A stretch of DNA of 6,281 nucleotides, taken from positions 1 to 6,281 of the forward strand of contig CAKOKR010000037.1 in the NCBI GenBank assembly GCA_934095965.1, given 5' to 3'. This DNA is from an uncultured Bacilli bacterium. GTDB taxonomy: Bacteria > Bacillota_I > Bacilli_A > RF39 > UBA660. Shown here piece by piece: positions 1-4,631 of this stretch (position 1 is its first letter; every line of letters starts with the position of its first letter). Both the position numbers and the translations under genes were made by a program. The notes beneath the pieces were generated by a model that was given only the letters and a program-made list of their open reading frames with translations, was not told the origin of the DNA and made no database searches.

Positions 1-2
1 CC

Positions 3-80
3 TCGCTTTTTTTGAGCATAAAAAAAGTAGATGTAGTTACAGATACATCTACAGCAAACAATATACACAAGCCGAACTAG
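3..80 (+). CDS. possible C-terminal end of a small protein, cut by the window edge
   Basis: An open frame enters at the left edge and stops at TAG 78-80. It reads as 25 residues: a short hydrophobic start (SLFLSI), two lysines, then a polar tail ending NNIHKPN. A hydrophobic stretch followed by lysines and a polar tail fits the end of a small membrane toxin of the TxpA/holin-like type. A predicted minus-strand RNA lies across this 3' end, as RatA does over txpA. Only the tail is visible, the frame is short enough to be chance, and a second frame is also open to position 92, so the call is weak. No start codon or ribosome binding site can be seen. Confidence 0.25.
   Translation, partial: SLFLSIKKVDVVTDTSTANNIHKPN
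20..52 (-). terminator. intrinsic terminator, minus strand
   Basis: GTAGATGTA (27-35) and TACATCTAC (44-52) form a perfect 9-bp stem with an 8-base loop. On the minus strand the stem is followed directly by seven T residues (26-20). The stem is AT-rich, so modest in strength. The same A7 also pairs with T7 at 7-13, giving a second short palindrome on the other side. Confidence 0.6.
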
Positions 81-97
81 GGTACATTGTTTAATGT
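20..97 (-). ncRNA. candidate small antisense RNA, about 75-80 nt
   Basis: This RNA is inferred from a promoter and terminator in the right order with nothing coding between them. The minus-strand promoter at 104-132 should start transcripts near 97, and the hairpin at 27-52 followed by seven T residues should end them near 20. The RNA would be complementary to the last ~60 bases of the plus-strand frame ending at 80 and to its 3' untranslated region. A second inverted repeat (TACATT 83-88, AATGTA 93-98) would form a 5' hairpin or serve as a loop for pairing. The arrangement resembles type I antitoxin RNAs; the role is inferred. Confidence 0.45.
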
Positions 98-103
98 ATT
101 TAT

Positions 104-132
104 ATAATAGCACCTTTTTTATAATTTGTCAA
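104..132 (-). promoter_or_regulatory. sigma-A type promoter reading leftward
   Basis: On the minus strand a perfect -35 box TTGACA (132-127) is followed after 17 bases by TATTAT (109-104), five of six matches to the -10 consensus. It is one of the two best promoters in the window. No minus-strand reading frame of useful size follows it before the terminator at 20-52, so it most likely drives a small RNA. Confidence 0.6.
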
Positions 133-347
133 ATGCAATTTTGGAAAAAATGCTTCTAAATTACTTATTCTCTATATTCTCTTGCAAAATTTATTTCTGG
201 TAATGTTGACATTTTAGTATGGCAACATAGATTTACTCTTTCCATAATTAACACTCTTATCTCAATACTATTCTATGATCGATAAATAAACTTTCAATTT
301 TATAAATAATTATAGCTTTTAGGTGGAATAGCGGTCTTTATAATGTA
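133..347. other. gene-free AT-rich stretch with one imperfect palindrome
   Basis: No convincing gene was found here. The clearest element is an imperfect inverted repeat: TGTTGACAT (204-212) and ATGGCAACA (219-227), matching in 8 of 9 positions around a 6-base centre. It contains a TTGACA hexamer (206-211) with TAGATT 16 bases downstream, so it could be an operator over a weak plus-strand promoter. No plus-strand gene follows before the terminator at 348-380. Confidence 0.3.
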
Positions 348-380
348 AAAGATGACTAGCTTTAATATCTAATCATCTTT
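348..380. terminator. terminator ending the SHOCT operon, possibly bidirectional
   Basis: AAAGATGACTAG (348-359) and CTAATCATCTTT (369-380) pair around a 9-base loop. In minus-strand RNA all 12 pairs form, one of them G-U; in plus-strand RNA one C-A mismatch interrupts the stem. It begins only 5 bases after the stop codon of the last minus-strand gene. On the minus strand only four T residues follow, while the plus-strand side is much richer in T, so termination may work both ways. Confidence 0.6.
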
Positions 381-385
381 TGTTT

Positions 386-943
386 TTATTTTATAATATT
401 TTGAAATTCTGATAATGTCATATATACATAATTAGTATCACCATTTTTAGCAATATTAATAAATTTATATATTTGACTATATTCTGTATCACCAGACATA
501 TATCTTTCTACTGTATCACCTTTATCAATAATACAAATTCCTTCAAATGTATCATATGAGTATTGTAAATATAAACTGTCCTTGTTGATGTCATAAACTG
601 CACATTTTAAATTATTAGTATTATTTCCTAGAACTTTTTCCCATTTATTCTTTATCTTACTTGCATATTTATTTGATGCATCAATATTGTTACTATATTC
701 ATTTGAACTTTCATAATTACTACCCAGCTTTTTTGCATTATTAGATATAATAATATTTGCGACTATACCACTTCCAAGTATTATAACTATTGCACATAAT
801 ATTATAATTCCAAAATGATTTTTTTTATTTTGATTATTATTCTCATTTAATACTTTAGCTTTTTCTATATCAAATTCATTTTGTGTTATTGTTCCATTTT
901 CCTTTAATGTTTGTAACTTTTGTATTTTTTCATATTTATTCAT
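386..943 (-). CDS. SHOCT-domain protein with N-terminal SHOCT, one membrane anchor and an outer domain
   Basis: A protein of 185 residues and the last gene of the four-gene minus-strand operon. Residues 2-33 form a SHOCT motif (PF09851-like: KYEKIQKLQTLKENGTIT, then a second helix with EFDIEKAK). A polar, lysine-rich linker precedes a single membrane segment at about 44-66. The remaining ~115 residues are polar with scattered Tyr and Asp and probably lie outside the membrane; I recognise no family in them. SHOCT usually sits at the C-terminus, as in the three neighbours, so its N-terminal place is unusual. The ATG at 943 has AGGAG 7 bases upstream, and that site overlaps the TAG stop of the preceding gene, suggesting coupled translation. 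Function unknown. Confidence 0.85.
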   Translation of the reverse strand: MNKYEKIQKLQTLKENGTITQNEFDIEKAKVLNENNNQNKKNHFGIIILCAIVIILGSGIVANIIISNNAKKLGSNYESSNEYSNNIDASNKYASKIKNKWEKVLGNNTNNLKCAVYDINKDSLYLQYSYDTFEGICIIDKGDTVERYMSGDTEYSQIYKFINIAKNGDTNYVYMTLSEFQNIIK

Positions 944-953
944 AATTTTACTC

Positions 954-1310
954 CTATCTTAATAATTTTGCTTTTTCTATTTCAAATTCGGCATCTGTTA
1001 TTGTTCCATTTTCTTTTAATTTTTGCAATTGTGCTAATTGTTCGTACTTATTAATATTATTAGAATCTTGTCCATTGCTTGGTAGCACCAATATTATAAT
1101 TAAACCAATAATTCCTAAAATCCACCCAATTAAAAATCCATAATCAATTCCTTTATCTTTACCGATTCTTTTGCATATATAAGCAAATATTAATGTTAGT
1201 ATTGCCCACACAAAAACATATAAATTATAAACTATTCCAAAGAACATTATAATTCCTGTTATTATATCAAATACTGTTTCTATTGTTCCATATTTATTCT
1301 TGTTTTTCAT
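954..1310 (-). CDS. small multi-pass membrane protein with C-terminal SHOCT
   Basis: A protein of 118 residues, third in the operon. Residues ~11-46 are strongly hydrophobic and probably span the membrane twice. A charged loop (KRIGKDKG) follows, then another membrane segment at ~57-76 with a GFLIGWILGIIGLI pattern ending in LVLPS, common in small SHOCT membrane proteins of Firmicutes. Residues 87-118 are the SHOCT motif, ending EFEIEKAKLLR. Unlike the two genes before it, it lacks the GWTFIGW core of the superinfection immunity family. The ATG at 1310 has AGGAG 8 bases upstream, within the 13-base gap after the previous stop. The role is unknown; SHOCT motifs are thought to mediate oligomerisation or protein contacts. 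Confidence 0.85.
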   Translation of the reverse strand: MKNKNKYGTIETVFDIITGIIMFFGIVYNLYVFVWAILTLIFAYICKRIGKDKGIDYGFLIGWILGIIGLIIILVLPSNGQDSNNINKYEQLAQLQKLKENGTITDAEFEIEKAKLLR

Positions 1311-1323
1311 ATACGCATCTCCT

Positions 1324-1767
1324 TTATCTTAATAATTTTTGTTTTTCAATTTCAAATTCTACATCTGTTATTGTTCCACTCTCTTTTAATTCTTGTAGTT
1401 TTGCTAGGTCTTCATATTTATTAGTGCTAGTCTTATTAGTATCGTTATCTATAAAAGCCCATACTAAAGTTCCAACCCAACCAATAAAAGTCCATCCTAA
1501 AAATATATTTAGTAATATAATTGCCACTTTATAAGTATGTTTTCGTTTACATGCTACAAAAGTTGGTATCAAGTATATAGCTATCCCTACAATTACTATA
1601 ATTGCAGTTATTATTCCAACACCGGCTACTGCACTTCCCATACTTTTCATTTCTGTTACATCTTCTGATGGTTTTATATTACTTGGCGTTATGCCGAAGC
1701 AAATATTTGTTAGTCCTATAAATACTATCATTGCTATACACAAAACTTTGATTATTGCGCTTTTCAT
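1324..1767 (-). CDS. superinfection immunity-like (PF14373-type) membrane protein with signal sequence and SHOCT
   Basis: A protein of 147 residues, second in the operon. Residues 1-25 look like a signal peptide or first membrane segment (Lys at 2 and 7, a hydrophobic core, CFG near 23-25; no lipobox). A second hydrophobic segment runs ~44-73, ending YLIPT. Residues ~65-105 match the core of the superinfection immunity family: a basic CKRKH patch, then NIFLGWTFIGW and LVWAF. In phage T4 the family member Imm blocks DNA entry of a second phage. Residues 116-147 are SHOCT. The bacterial role of these domain fusions is not established. The AGGAG lies 12 bases before the ATG, longer than ideal, but the signal sequence supports this start. 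Confidence 0.85.
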   Translation of the reverse strand: MKSAIIKVLCIAMIVFIGLTNICFGITPSNIKPSEDVTEMKSMGSAVAGVGIITAIIVIVGIAIYLIPTFVACKRKHTYKVAIILLNIFLGWTFIGWVGTLVWAFIDNDTNKTSTNKYEDLAKLQELKESGTITDVEFEIEKQKLLR

Positions 1768-1783
1768 ATCTCAATATTTCTCC

Positions 1784-2125
1784 TTATCTTAATAATTTTT
1801 GTTTTTCGATTTCAAATTCTGCATCTGTTATTGTTCCGTCTTCTTTTAATTTTTGTAGTCTTGCCAAGTCTTCATATTTATTGCCACCAAAATTTCTAGT
1901 TATTTTACTTGCTGTACTACCATCTGTATCAATAAATGCCCAAACTAAACAGCCAGCCCAACCAACAAAAGTCCAACCTAATAGAAAATTTATTAGTAAT
2001 ATAATTCCCCTGTTCTTATGTCCTCGATTATATGCAATAATACTTGGTAGAAAATAAATAACAATTCCAGCAATTCCACCAATGACACATAATAATAGTA
2101 CTAAAATTATATATCCGTCCTCCAT
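1784..2125 (-). CDS. superinfection immunity-like (PF14373-type) membrane protein with SHOCT
   Basis: A protein of 113 residues and the first gene of the operon. A membrane segment runs ~5-30 with FLPSIIAY at its end, followed by a basic NRGHKNRG loop and a second segment ~40-65 carrying NFLLGWTFVGW and LVWAF, the signature of the T4 Imm-like family. Residues 82-113 are SHOCT. It is the closest relative of the next gene but lacks that gene's N-terminal signal sequence. I start it at ATG 2125 because AAGGGGGTG lies at a good distance upstream; an in-frame GTG at 2146 would sit directly on another G-run with no spacing. The gap to the next gene is 16 bases. A role in phage exclusion is possible but inferred only from the family. 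Confidence 0.87.
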   Translation of the reverse strand: MEDGYIILVLLLCVIGGIAGIVIYFLPSIIAYNRGHKNRGIILLINFLLGWTFVGWAGCLVWAFIDTDGSTASKITRNFGGNKYEDLARLQKLKEDGTITDAEFEIEKQKLLR

Positions 2126-2131
2126 ATAATT

Positions 2132-2141
2132 ACACCCCCTT
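2132..2141 (-). promoter_or_regulatory. ribosome binding site that decides the start at 2125
   Basis: Minus-strand AAGGGGGTGT pairs with the 16S anti-Shine-Dalgarno sequence over nine positions, using one G-U pair. Its G-run ends nine bases before ATG 2125. A second similar G-run lies at 2147-2151, touching the alternative GTG codon, so it could not serve that codon. Confidence 0.6.
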
Positions 2142-2165
2142 ATCACCCCCTCTTTAGTAAAAGTA

Positions 2166-2217
2166 CAATATATATATTGCCTAGTTGCATATTATCACTA
2201 ATTTTAAAATTTGTAAA
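2166..2217 (-). promoter_or_regulatory. tentative promoter of the SHOCT operon with a palindrome downstream
   Basis: Minus-strand TTTACA (2217-2212) has TAATAT 17 bases on (2194-2189), or GATAAT 15 bases on (2196-2191). Just downstream is a perfect 14-bp palindrome, CAATATATATATTG (2166-2179), which would lie in the early transcript and could be an operator. It lies between the operon and the divergent regulator gene at 2306, so that regulator is the natural candidate to bind it. Confidence 0.35.
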
Positions 2218-2252
2218 TAGTTAAATGAGGTCTTAAAAGAGAGTTAATTTTA

Positions 2253-2300
2253 TTGGCAATATTGTATAAACTATACTTAAAACCGGATGAAATAAGGAGG
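2253..2300 (+). promoter_or_regulatory. regulatory region of the HTH gene: inverted repeat and strong ribosome binding site
   Basis: GTATA (2264-2268) and TATAC (2272-2276) form a 5-bp inverted repeat with a 3-base centre, next to CAATATTG (2257-2264). The repeat contains two -10-like hexamers, TATAAA (2265-2270) and TATACT (2272-2277), but no -35 box at a good distance. Overlap of a repeat with the likely promoter suggests autoregulation. AAGGAGG (2294-2300) lies 5 bases before the ATG at 2306. Confidence 0.35.
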
Positions 2301-2305
2301 AACAT

Positions 2306-2533
2306 ATGTTAAAATTAAATGTTATACAAATAATGAACAATAAAAACATAACTAAGTACCAGCTATTCAACAGCTTAAATAGTATTAGAGCTTCAAAAGG
2401 AGAGCATTTATTGAATTATACAAATTTTCAAAATATAATAAATCAAAAAAATAAATCTATCTTATATCAGGATCTTGATGAGTTGTGCGATGCATTAAAC
2501 TGTACAATTACAGAATTATTGACAAAAGAATAA
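2306..2533 (+). CDS. small Cro/C1-type (XRE) helix-turn-helix regulator
   Basis: A protein of 75 residues, almost entirely one DNA-binding domain, resembling the HTH_26 branch of the Cro/C1 fold. Residues ~14-20 (NITKYQL) give helix 2; the recognition helix is around YTNFQNIINQK (38-48), and the last helix carries the family hallmark LDELCDALNCTITELL (57-72). The stretch between helices 2 and 3 (residues ~21-37) is longer than usual. There is no ligand or partner domain. It is divergent from the SHOCT operon and has its own terminator, so it is a one-gene unit. It probably regulates itself and perhaps the divergent operon; the target is inferred from position only. Confidence 0.85.
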   Translation: MLKLNVIQIMNNKNITKYQLFNSLNSIRASKGEHLLNYTNFQNIINQKNKSILYQDLDELCDALNCTITELLTKE

Positions 2534-2561
2534 CTAGTAGAGTATTGGTCTACTAGTTTTT
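2532..2561 (+). terminator. strong intrinsic terminator after the HTH gene
   Basis: AACTAGTAGA (2532-2541) and TCTACTAGTT (2549-2558) form a perfect 10-bp stem around a 7-base loop, followed by T residues to 2561. The stem begins at the stop codon of the HTH gene. On the minus strand the flank is also fairly T-rich, so it may also end the convergent two-gene operon. Confidence 0.85.
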
Positions 2562-2577
2562 CAATGTATTGTATCAA

Positions 2578-2655
2578 ATTGGCTCCTGTGGCCAGTTCTA
2601 AAGCAATTTTATATATAAAATGTTAAATTATATGTTTAAACTGTAATATTGGCTC
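2578..2655. repeat. ATTGGCTC direct repeat pair between convergent genes
   Basis: ATTGGCTC occurs at 2578-2585 and 2648-2655, 70 bases apart. The first is followed by CTGTGGCCA and the second by ACAGG, so CCTGTG (2585-2590) and CACAGG (2655-2660) are also reverse complements of each other. These are islands of G and C in an AT-rich gap. They could pair in RNA as part of a 3' structure or be protein sites. There is no gene or clear terminator in 2562-2681. Confidence 0.4.
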
Positions 2656-2681
2656 ACAGGTCAATCTGGAAGAAATCGTAA

Positions 2682-2999
2682 CTATTTCTTTAATAGTTTG
2701 TTACAAGCTATTATCAATTTTTCCTCTCCTAGCCTAAAAGTTAAGTAGTCAATAACTCTTAATTTAACAATTTGCTCATCTGTTAATTCCTGTTCAAGTT
2801 TATATTGTAATTCATCTTTCTTATGTTGCAGTTTCAGTTCTTCTTCTGAAAGGGTTGTTTTTATATTAAGATCTATCCAATTATATATGTAATCTGTTAA
2901 AGTAGGCCTATTGTCTTGTAACTGTTCAATATACTTTTCTACTGCTATTTCAATTATATTTTCTCTTTCTTCATCTTTAGTCAATTTCTTAAATTCCAT
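2682..2999 (-). CDS. hypothetical charged helical protein, second of a two-gene unit
   Basis: A protein of 105 residues that I do not recognise. It is highly charged (many Glu and Lys), has no membrane segment or signal peptide, and looks mostly helical; residues ~52-75 (SEEELKLQHKKDELQYKLEQ) could form a coiled coil. The ATG at 2999 overlaps the end of the upstream gene by 11 bases, with GGGAG nine bases before the start, so the two are probably translated together and may act as partners. A short inverted repeat (AAGAAAT 2670-2676, ATTTCTT 2684-2690) covers the stop but lacks a T-run. Confidence 0.75.
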   Translation of the reverse strand: MEFKKLTKDEERENIIEIAVEKYIEQLQDNRPTLTDYIYNWIDLNIKTTLSEEELKLQHKKDELQYKLEQELTDEQIVKLRVIDYLTFRLGEEKLIIACNKLLKK

Positions 3000-3732
3000 C
3001 TTTAATTGCTCCCATCTCTTTTAATTGTTGTAGAGCTAAGCAGTAACCAAACACTAGCATTTGTCTATTTACATCTTCATCTATCTCATTGTCAAGTTCC
3101 CAATAATCAGAGAATAATTGTTCTTGTTCATATGAATATGTTTCTAAGATTTTGTTGGAGATTATAGAACTTTTACTTTCTATTTCTTTGTACTTAGGAG
3201 ATGGAATATATAAATCTTCTCCCATATACTCAAAACACCAATTTAGCATAGGGAATTTCTTAGTTTGTATTTCATTATATATGTTTGTACCAAATGAGTT
3301 ATCAAATAATTTAATATAATCATCTACAGACATTTTTATAGATTCTTGTTGTTTTAGTTTTACTATTCCATTTTCTGAATTTCCAAATTCAATATATTCA
3401 AGTTTATCATTAGCTAATGAATATACTAGAACTTTGTTTTCAATTAAGTAATGTTTGGCTTTTATCATACAAGCATTATCTGTAGTTACAACTAGTAAAT
3501 AATATTCTACATTTGATCCTATAACAGTTTTAATAATATGATACACAAATAACTCTTGATGCTTTTGATGAAATTGATTTAACATTTTCTCTTCTTCTAA
3601 TGTTACATCTGATACAGTACCATCTTCATTTGATACCATTACAACATTATCATATTTGTATTTTTTAATAACAGTTAATGGTATTTGCAATAGTCTTAGC
3701 ATTAACAAACCTTTATTTTTAAAATCCATCAT
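2989..3732 (-). CDS. hypothetical protein, first of a two-gene unit
   Basis: A soluble-looking protein of 247 residues with no signal peptide or membrane segment, which I cannot place in a family. The N-terminal half has alternating beta-like stretches (ELFVYHIIKTVIG, VEYYLLVVTTDN, NKVLVYSLANDKLEYIEF). The C-terminal part is acidic and helical (YEQEQLFSDYWELDNEIDED) and ends in a Leu/Met-rich helix. ATG 3732 lies 6 bases after AGGAG, and a second ATG at 3729 lies 9 bases after it; an in-frame TTG at 3738 touches the AGGAG and cannot be the start. A promoter at 3809-3837 and a leader hairpin precede it. The pair may be cargo of the mobile element. Confidence 0.78.
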   Translation of the reverse strand: MMDFKNKGLLMLRLLQIPLTVIKKYKYDNVVMVSNEDGTVSDVTLEEEKMLNQFHQKHQELFVYHIIKTVIGSNVEYYLLVVTTDNACMIKAKHYLIENKVLVYSLANDKLEYIEFGNSENGIVKLKQQESIKMSVDDYIKLFDNSFGTNIYNEIQTKKFPMLNWCFEYMGEDLYIPSPKYKEIESKSSIISNKILETYSYEQEQLFSDYWELDNEIDEDVNRQMLVFGYCLALQQLKEMGAIKDGI

Positions 3733-3761
3733 TATCAACTCCTAACTAAATACTAAAATAG

Positions 3762-3790
3762 AAAACACCTTGGGGAACAAAGGTGTTTTT
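3762..3790. terminator. terminator-like hairpin in the leader of the two-gene operon
   Basis: AAAACACCTT (3762-3771) and AAGGTGTTTT (3780-3789) form a perfect 10-bp stem with an 8-base loop. On the plus strand T residues run to 3790, but no plus-strand gene precedes it. On the minus strand the stem is followed by TTTTCTATTTT and lies between the promoter at 3809-3837 and the gene at 3732. It could be an attenuator of that operon or the end of a short leader RNA. Confidence 0.6.
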
Positions 3791-3808
3791 ATCATAAGTA
3801 TTAAATTC

Positions 3809-3837
3809 ATTATACCGTAGTGTTATACATTTGTCAG
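3809..3837 (-). promoter_or_regulatory. sigma-A type promoter of the two-gene operon
   Basis: Minus-strand CTGACA (3837-3832, five of six matches to the -35 consensus) is followed after 17 bases by a perfect TATAAT (3814-3809). Transcripts would start near 3802 and reach the ATG at 3732 after about 70 bases, passing through the leader hairpin at 3762-3789. Confidence 0.65.
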
Positions 3838-4341
3838 CAGTTATAATTAAAGAATTGTTTATATGTTTTAATTATTGAGTATCATTTTAACTTATTCTGT
3901 TAATGAGTATTTATATTGATTTTACATATCTGCTGAATAAATCTTTATTTTCAATATAATTCATTTGAAACAATCCCTAACATATTTACCAAATATGAAA
4001 AGATACTGTATTACTATATAACGGTATATTAGTATAACCATATTCTTGATTATTAACTTTAACAAAATTTCTTCTGCTAACTGATATATTTTATAAGTAT
4101 AATATCATAACTACTAATATCTTACTAACATAATTCAAATTTTTCAAAATCTGAAATTTTGTATGGATTGTTATTTTTCCATATTTCATCATTAATTTTA
4201 TCAAATTTTCAAAAAAATTTTATTTCCCGTATTCATTGATATTACTATGTTACACGAGATTCACATCTAATTTTCAAATAAGTTTTCTCCAAGAATGTGA
4301 TCACAAGGTGATTATATATAATGAAGGGACAACAATTCACT
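3838..4341. other. gene-free AT-rich region
   Basis: Stops are dense in all frames and no gene is supported. Small elements seen: an inverted repeat CAAAAT (4145-4150) with ATTTTG (4156-4161), a GGTATATTAGTATAACC near-palindrome at 4023-4039, and a perfect 10-bp palindrome TGTGATCACA (4296-4305). A/T runs throughout suggest easily melted or bent DNA, which suits a replication control region upstream of rep, but nothing here proves it. Confidence 0.4.
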
Positions 4342-4483
4342 TAATAAAACAATATCATCTTTTACTTGTATAACAATAATGGCAGACACCATAAGGTGCC
4401 TACCCCGCATGTAGCACTGACGTGCTCATGCCATGTACTATTTTGGAAAATAAAAATACATCAATGTAAGTATTGTTTTATTA
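4342..4483. other. structured noncoding element upstream of rep, candidate replication origin
   Basis: A perfect 13-bp inverted repeat, TAATAAAACAATA (4342-4354) and TATTGTTTTATTA (4471-4483), encloses 116 bases that hold the GC-richest part of this long gap. Inside are two hairpins: CACC-ATAA-GGTG (4387-4398, flanked by GG and CC), and GCATG-TA-GCAC-TGAC-GTGC-T-CATGC (4407-4431), nine pairs with a small internal loop and a TGAC loop. HUH initiators nick single-stranded DNA exposed by hairpins, and the rep gene starts 150 bases on, so a double-strand origin is the leading idea. A structured RNA or an oriT cannot be ruled out. Confidence 0.5.
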
Positions 4484-4496
4484 TTGTAACAAAACC

Positions 4497-4525
4497 TTCA
4501 AATCAAAAGAGAGTTTTATTATATT
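4497..4525 (+). promoter_or_regulatory. likely rep promoter
   Basis: TTCAAA (4497-4502, four of six matches) is followed after 17 bases by TATATT (4520-4525, five of six). In this AT-rich gap such matches are not rare; TATATT at 4581-4586 is a second -10 candidate with a poorer -35. Confidence 0.35.
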
Positions 4526-4610
4526 TAGTATATTTTCACTTTCAACAAATAGTATTTTTTCATTAGTTTGATGTGACTTATATATTAAATAAATCCAAAA
4601 CACTCTCTTT
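4506..4610 (+). promoter_or_regulatory. long-range inverted repeat in the rep leader
   Basis: AAAGAGAG (4506-4513), followed by TTTT, is the reverse complement of CTCTCTTT (4603-4610), preceded by AAAACA. The right arm ends 7 bases before AAGGAGG (4618-4624), the ribosome binding site of rep. Pairing would fold the leader, and a free CTCTCTTT could instead pair with the AAAGGAG of the ribosome binding site, giving a possible control of Rep synthesis. This applies only to transcripts starting upstream of 4506. Confidence 0.3.
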
Positions 4611-4631
4611 ATAAAAAAAGGAGGAATATTT

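Larger units (their letters stand above)
845..1882 (-). repeat. four diverged copies of a ~96-bp SHOCT-coding segment
   Basis: Copies lie at 845-940, 957-1052, 1327-1422 and 1787-1882. The last three are close to identical over long runs at DNA level (for example, on the plus strand, all share CATCTGTTATTGTTCC), while the rest of each gene is much less alike. The first copy is more diverged and codes the N-terminus of its gene rather than the C-terminus. This pattern fits duplication of whole genes followed by domain shuffling, or gene conversion that keeps the segments alike. Confidence 0.7.

Noticed and set aside
206..233. Plus-strand promoter TTGACA-16-TAGATT
   Set aside because: The -10 box is poor, no plus-strand gene follows before the terminator at 348-380, and such matches are expected by chance at this base composition.
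1283..1534. Plus-strand open frame of 83 codons
   Set aside because: It lies opposite the coding strand of two well-supported SHOCT genes; its Ser/Phe-rich text is the antisense of the SHOCT segment, and it lacks a ribosome binding site.
1755..2057. Plus-strand open frame of 100 codons
   Set aside because: Antisense of the first SHOCT gene, and its sequence repeats that of the 1283-1534 frame only because the SHOCT segments are repeated.
2123..2146. GTG at 2146 as the start of the first SHOCT operon gene
   Set aside because: The nearby G-run touches the GTG with no spacing, while ATG 2125 has a well-spaced ribosome binding site and begins just before the membrane segment.
3730..3738. TTG at 3738 as the start of the 247-residue protein
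   Set aside because: AGGAG lies directly against the TTG; ATG 3732 or 3729 has normal spacing.
4321..4344. Seven-residue leader peptide ORF (MKGQQFT)
   Set aside because: It is too short to support; the AAGGTG upstream is a weak ribosome binding site and no regulated gene follows directly.
4381..4440. Known riboswitch, T-box or tRNA-like RNA
   Set aside because: The hairpins lack conserved cores I know (no T-box bulge, no fluoride or c-di-GMP motifs, no tRNA arms), and no terminator follows before rep.
4366..4566. Plus-strand open frame of 66 codons
   Set aside because: It runs through the hairpins and right arm of the structured element, has no ribosome binding site, and its His/Cys-rich text follows from the hairpin sequence.
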